Shown here: positions 56,581 through 60,084 of the stretch, piece by piece
Layout of the letters: each line of letters starts with the position of its first letter
Position numbering within the stretch: position 1 is the first letter of the stretch
Assembly: GCA_032127075.1 (NCBI GenBank)
Contig: JAQAZZ010000068.1
Span: 1-60,084 of the forward strand
Direction of reading: 5' to 3'
DNA length: 60,084 bases
DNA from: GCA-2699445 sp032127075
GTDB lineage: Bacteria; Actinomycetota; Actinomycetes; S36-B12; GCA-2699445
Program-made: the position numbers and the translations under genes
The notes under the pieces: model-generated
What the model was told of the DNA's origin: nothing
Databases searched by the model: none
What the model saw: the letters and a program-made list of their open reading frames with translations, nothing else

Positions 56581-59500
56581 TCAGGACAGGGCGGCGTCGA
56601 TGATGGCGCGCTGCTCCCGCTCGTGGCGGCTGTGGGAACCCACCGCCGGTGACGACGACGACGGCCGGGTGACGGGCGTGATCACCTGCTGGGTGACCTG
56701 CGGGTAGTTCATGGAGATGAACTGCCACGCGCCCTGGTTCGACGGCTCCTCCTGCACCCAGACGAACTCGGCGTCGCTGGGGTAGCGGCCCAGTTCGACG
56801 GGCAGTGTGCGGGCAGGCACCGGATACAGCCGCTCGATGCGCACGATGGCCACATCCTCAGCCCCTCGGCGCTTGCGCTCGGCGTCCAGTTCGTAGTAGA
56901 TCTTGCCGCTGCACATGAGGACCTTGCGGATCTTCTCCGGGGTCTTGGTCGTGTCGCCGATCACCGCACGGAAAGTCCCGGACGTGAACTCGCTCAGCGG
57001 CGAGGTCGCGGCCTTGGCGCGCAGCAGCGACTTGGGCGTGAAGATCACCAGCGGTCGGATCATCCGCGACAGCGACTGCCAGCGCAGCAGGTGGAAGTAC
57101 GACGCCGGCGTCGACGGGATCGCCAGGCTCATGTTGTCCTCGGCACACATCTGCAGGTAGCGCTCCACCCGCGCCGAGGAGTGGTCCGGCCCCTGTCCCT
57201 CATACCCGTGCGGCAGCAGCAGTGTGACCGCGGAGCGCTGCCCCCATTTCTGCTCGCCGGACGAGATGAACTCGTCCAGGATGGTCTGGGCGCCGTTGGC
57301 GAAGTCGCCGAACTGCGCCTCCCACATCACCAGCGCCTCGGGCCGCGCCACGGAGTAGCCGTACTCGAAGCCCATGACGGCGTACTCGCTGAGCAGCGAG
57401 TCGTAGACGGACAGCTTGCCGCCGTCGGCGTAGCAGCGCTTCAACGGCTTGTACTGCCAGCCGGTGGACTTGTCCACGATCACCGCGTGGCGGTGGCCGA
57501 ACGTGCCGCGGCGGGAATCCTGCCCGGACAGCCGCACCCAGCGGCCCTGGTTGACCAGCGAGCCGAAGGCCAGGGCCTCGCCCATGCCCCAATCGATCCA
57601 GCCGTCCTCGACCATCTGCGCCCGACGTTTCAGCTGGATGGCCAGGCGGGGATGAACATGGAAGCCCTCGGGCATGTGCAGCTGGGAGTCCACCACGAGC
57701 TTGACCTGCTCGTCGGTGATGGAGGTGTCCACCTCGGCGGCAGGCCGCTGCGGCTTCAGCACCTTGGCGCCTTCCCGCTCGACTTCGGCTGAGGTGGGAG
57801 TGAACGATTCACCCGGCGTCAGGGAGTCGCGCGTCTGTTGGAACACCTCTTCGAGCCGGGTCTGGAAGTGCTTCAGCGCCTCCTCGGCCTCTTCCACTGT
57901 GATGTCCCCGCGGCCGATCAACTGCTCGGTGTATGTCTTCCTGGTCGAACGCTTCTGGTCGATGATCGAATACATCATCGGCTGGGTGAGGCTGGGGTCG
58001 TCGGCCTCGTTGTGGCCGCGGCGGCGGTAGCACACCAGATCCACCACGACATCTTTGGCGAACCTCTGCCGGAACTCGAACGCCAGTTTGGCCACCCAGA
58101 CCACAGCCTCGGGGTCGTCGCCGTTGACGTGGAAGATCGGTGCCTGCACCATGCGCGCGACGTCGGTGCAGTACTCCGACGACCGGCTGTACTGGGGCGA
58201 TGTGGTGAAGCCGACCTGGTTGTTCACGATGACGTGTACGGTACCGCCGGTGCGGTAGCCCTGCAGCTGCGACAGGTGCAGGGTCTCCGCCACAACCCCC
58301 TGCCCGGCGAAAGCGGCGTCGCCGTGCATCAGGATCGGCAGGATGTTGTACCGGGTGTCCAGCGGCAACTGGTCCTGTTTGGCGCGGACGATGCCCTCCA
58401 GCACCGGGTTCACTGCCTCAAGGTGCGACGGGTTCGCGGCGAGGTAGACGGCCGCGGAGGCGCCGTCCTGGGCGACGTACTTGCCGTTGGTGCCCAGGTG
58501 GTATTTGACGTCGCCGGAGCCCTGCACCGAACCCGAGCCGTAGTTGCCCTCGAATTCCTGGAAGATCTGCGAGAACTGCTTTCCGCCGATGTTGGTGAGC
58601 ACATTCAGCCGGCCGCGGTGCGGCATGCCGATGCAGACCTCCTCGATGCCGTCGTGCACCGCGGAGTCCATCACAGCGTCGAGCAGCGGGATCACCGATT
58701 CGCCGCCCTCCAGGGAGAACCGCTTCTGGCCGACGTACTTGGTGTGCAGGAAAGTCTCGAAGGCCTCGGCCTCGTTCAACTTGCGCAGGATGCGCAGCTG
58801 TTCCTCCCGCGGCACCCGCTCATGCGGCACCTCGACCCGGTCCTGGATCCACTGCCGCTGGTCGGGATCCTGGATGTGCATGTACTCGATGCCCACGGTG
58901 CGGCAGTACGAGTCCCGCAGCACGCCCAGGATGTCGCGCAGCTTCATCAGCGGTTTCCCGCCGAAGCCGCCGGTGGCGAACTCCCGGTCCAGGTCCCACA
59001 GCGTGAGGTCGTGCTCCATGACCTCCAGGTCGGGGTGGTAGCGCTGGTGGTATTCCAGCGGGTCCACATCGGCGATGAGGTGGCCGCGCACCCGGAAGGC
59101 GTGGATGACCTCCTGCACGCGGGCGGTCTTGTTGAGGTCGGTGTCGTGGGTGGCCGAGACGTCCCGGGACCAGCGGATCGGCACATACGGGATCCGCAGC
59201 GAATGGAACACCTCGTCGTAGAAGCCGTCCTCGCCGAGCAGGAACCGATGGACGTGGCGCAGGAAGTCCCCCGACTGCGCGCCCTGGATGATCCGGTGGT
59301 CGTAGGTGGAGGTCAGGGTGAGGATCTTCGACACCGCGTTGCGGGCCAGCGTCTCCGCGCTGGCGCCCTGCCACTCTGCGGGGTATTCCATGGCGCCGAC
59401 GCCGATGATCGTCCCCTGGCCGGCCATGAGCCTGGGCACGGAGTGGACCGTGCCCAGGGTGCCCGGGTTGGTCAGGGTTATGGTTGTGCCGGCGAAGTCC

Positions 59501-60084
59501 TCCAGGGTGATCTTGCCGGTTCGGGCGCGGCGCACGAGGTCTTCGTAGGTCACCCAGAACTCGGCGAAGTCCATCGACTCCGCGCCCTTGACGCTGGGCA
59601 CCAGCAGCTGCCGGGAGCCGTCGGGCTTGGCCAGGTCGATGGCGAGGCCGAAGTTGACATGTGCGGGTGTCACCAGGGCCGGCTTGTCGTCGACGATGCC
59701 GAAGGAGTTGTTCATCTCCGGCATGAGTTTCAGTGCCTTGACGATCGCGTAGCCGATGAGGTGGGTGAAGGACACCTTGCCGCCGCGGGCACGCTTCAGG
59801 TGGTTGTTGATGACCACCCGGTTGTCGACCAGCAGCTTCGCCGGGATCGACCGCACGCTCGTGGCGGTGGGGATGCCCAGGGAGGCTTCCATGTTGCTCG
59901 CCACCCGGGCGGCGACGCCCTTGATGGGGGCTTCGGTGGTGTGGGTCGCGGTGTCCGGGGCCTGCGACACCTTGGGTGCGTTGAGGATGGCCGACGTGGG
60001 GATGCTGCGGTCGCCCAGCGGCGGCTGTGCCACCGGCTTGTAGGACTGGGGCGAGGGTTGGGCGGGGGTGGGGCTGGCGGGGGA
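56581..60084 (-). CDS. kgd: multifunctional 2-oxoglutarate dehydrogenase E1 (KGD/OdhA type), 5' end beyond window
   Basis: At least 1167 residues, open at the right edge. The visible N-terminal part is an E2-type acyltransferase domain (GVAARVASNMEASLGIPTAT; STYDHRIIQGAQSGDFL with the DHR motif). The ThDP-dependent E1 follows: IGMPHRGRLNVLTNIGGKQF, HGDAAFAGQGVVAETLHLSQ (ThDP Mg2+ site), VVDLVCYRRRGHNEADDP and LLPHGYEGQGPDHSSARVER. This fusion is typical of actinobacterial KGD/OdhA, which decarboxylates 2-oxoglutarate in the TCA cycle and is regulated by GarA/OdhI. Pro-rich linker sequence at the edge (SPASPTPAQPSPQSYK) joins to the missing N-terminal segment. Confidence 0.95.
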   Translation of the reverse strand, partial: SPASPTPAQPSPQSYKPVAQPPLGDRSIPTSAILNAPKVSQAPDTATHTTEAPIKGVAARVASNMEASLGIPTATSVRSIPAKLLVDNRVVINNHLKRARGGKVSFTHLIGYAIVKALKLMPEMNNSFGIVDDKPALVTPAHVNFGLAIDLAKPDGSRQLLVPSVKGAESMDFAEFWVTYEDLVRRARTGKITLEDFAGTTITLTNPGTLGTVHSVPRLMAGQGTIIGVGAMEYPAEWQGASAETLARNAVSKILTLTSTYDHRIIQGAQSGDFLRHVHRFLLGEDGFYDEVFHSLRIPYVPIRWSRDVSATHDTDLNKTARVQEVIHAFRVRGHLIADVDPLEYHQRYHPDLEVMEHDLTLWDLDREFATGGFGGKPLMKLRDILGVLRDSYCRTVGIEYMHIQDPDQRQWIQDRVEVPHERVPREEQLRILRKLNEAEAFETFLHTKYVGQKRFSLEGGESVIPLLDAVMDSAVHDGIEEVCIGMPHRGRLNVLTNIGGKQFSQIFQEFEGNYGSGSVQGSGDVKYHLGTNGKYVAQDGASAAVYLAANPSHLEAVNPVLEGIVRAKQDQLPLDTRYNILPILMHGDAAFAGQGVVAETLHLSQLQGYRTGGTVHVIVNNQVGFTTSPQYSRSSEYCTDVARMVQAPIFHVNGDDPEAVVWVAKLAFEFRQRFAKDVVVDLVCYRRRGHNEADDPSLTQPMMYSIIDQKRSTRKTYTEQLIGRGDITVEEAEEALKHFQTRLEEVFQQTRDSLTPGESFTPTSAEVEREGAKVLKPQRPAAEVDTSITDEQVKLVVDSQLHMPEGFHVHPRLAIQLKRRAQMVEDGWIDWGMGEALAFGSLVNQGRWVRLSGQDSRRGTFGHRHAVIVDKSTGWQYKPLKRCYADGGKLSVYDSLLSEYAVMGFEYGYSVARPEALVMWEAQFGDFANGAQTILDEFISSGEQKWGQRSAVTLLLPHGYEGQGPDHSSARVERYLQMCAEDNMSLAIPSTPASYFHLLRWQSLSRMIRPLVIFTPKSLLRAKAATSPLSEFTSGTFRAVIGDTTKTPEKIRKVLMCSGKIYYELDAERKRRGAEDVAIVRIERLYPVPARTLPVELGRYPSDAEFVWVQEEPSNQGAWQFISMNYPQVTQQVITPVTRPSSSSPAVGSHSRHEREQRAIIDAALS

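Noticed and set aside
1..60084. CRISPR arrays, insertion sequences, rRNA operons or prophage modules
   Set aside because: I saw no regularly spaced repeats, transposase genes with terminal inverted repeats, rRNA sequence or structural phage genes; the only mobile trace is the integrase fragment.

Overview
The window is about 60 kb of GC-rich (roughly two-thirds GC) chromosome from a free-living actinobacterium (Actinomycetota). Evidence: whiB1, ideR, carD, mshA (mycothiol), sigH with an RsrA-type anti-sigma factor, the tiny actinobacterial ribosomal protein bL37, DUF2530, DUF3027 and DUF6104 genes, frequent GTG starts, a fused KGD-type 2-oxoglutarate dehydrogenase, and several blocks in the same order as in Mycobacterium tuberculosis. 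These blocks are carD-ispD-ispF-cysS-rlmB with an lpqE-like gene; regX3-senX3/phoU and mshA-ybjN-gpm; sigH-rsrA...pdtaS-whiB1-dagK; and mrp-DUF1003-MgtE/CBS. I cannot name the genus.

Layout. 1-3.6 kb is accessory DNA: the end of a flavin monooxygenase, a peroxiredoxin-like protein, then a scar beside tRNA-Thr(UGU) made of three broken genes (a DUF1801 tail, a TRAP DctP fragment and a tyrosine integrase fragment). 3.8-9 kb: rlmB, cysS, ispF, ispD, carD and an LpqE-like lipoprotein. 9-15.8 kb: a RegX3/SenX3 two-component pair, phoU, mshA, ybjN, gpm, larE and a cold-shock protein. 15.8-20.8 kb: DUF2771, DUF3027, a CstR-like repressor, ideR, a zinc alcohol dehydrogenase and a photolyase. 20.9-25.3 kb: an orphan ParA with a Lys-rich partner, pdxH, citrate synthase and serC. 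25.3-29 kb: an envelope module (FxLYD-like protein, a 28-residue membrane peptide, a Vps62-like membrane protein, DUF2530) and an SDR. 29-31.8 kb: sulfide:quinone oxidoreductase with an operator-rich divergent promoter and two unknown proteins. 31.8-36 kb: mrp, DUF1003, MgtE/CBS, EamA and an ABM protein. 36-42 kb: malyl-CoA lyase, SRAP, SDR, hydrolase, sigH-rsrA, bL37, thioesterase and enoyl-CoA hydratase. 42-49.7 kb: secreted hydrolase, IlvG-like ThDP enzyme, ATP-grasp protein, pdtaS, whiB1, a membrane protein and dagK. 49.7-52.6 kb: sigF, its anti-sigma factor, Ni-SOD and its protease, and a solute-binding lipoprotein. 52.6-60 kb: malic enzyme, an oxidoreductase, DUF6104, an MscS channel and kgd, which runs off the right edge.

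How it fits together. Housekeeping functions (isoprenoids, Cys-tRNA, glycolysis/TCA, serine, PLP) are interleaved with an unusually dense set of stress and redox controls: SigH/RsrA, SigF/UsfX next to Ni-SOD, WhiB1, PdtaS, IdeR, a CstR-like persulfide sensor, mycothiol and SQR. The most interesting signals are regulatory. The SQR promoter carries a 20-bp DosR-type palindrome and two CRP-type palindromes. whiB1 has a near-consensus CRP site 31 bp before its start codon. The mscS leader can form strong, mutually exclusive hairpins. Unusual gene-level points are a SenX3 with no visible membrane anchor and no ordinary start codon, the ParA/Lys-rich pair, and the translationally coupled 28-residue peptide upstream of the Vps62-like protein.
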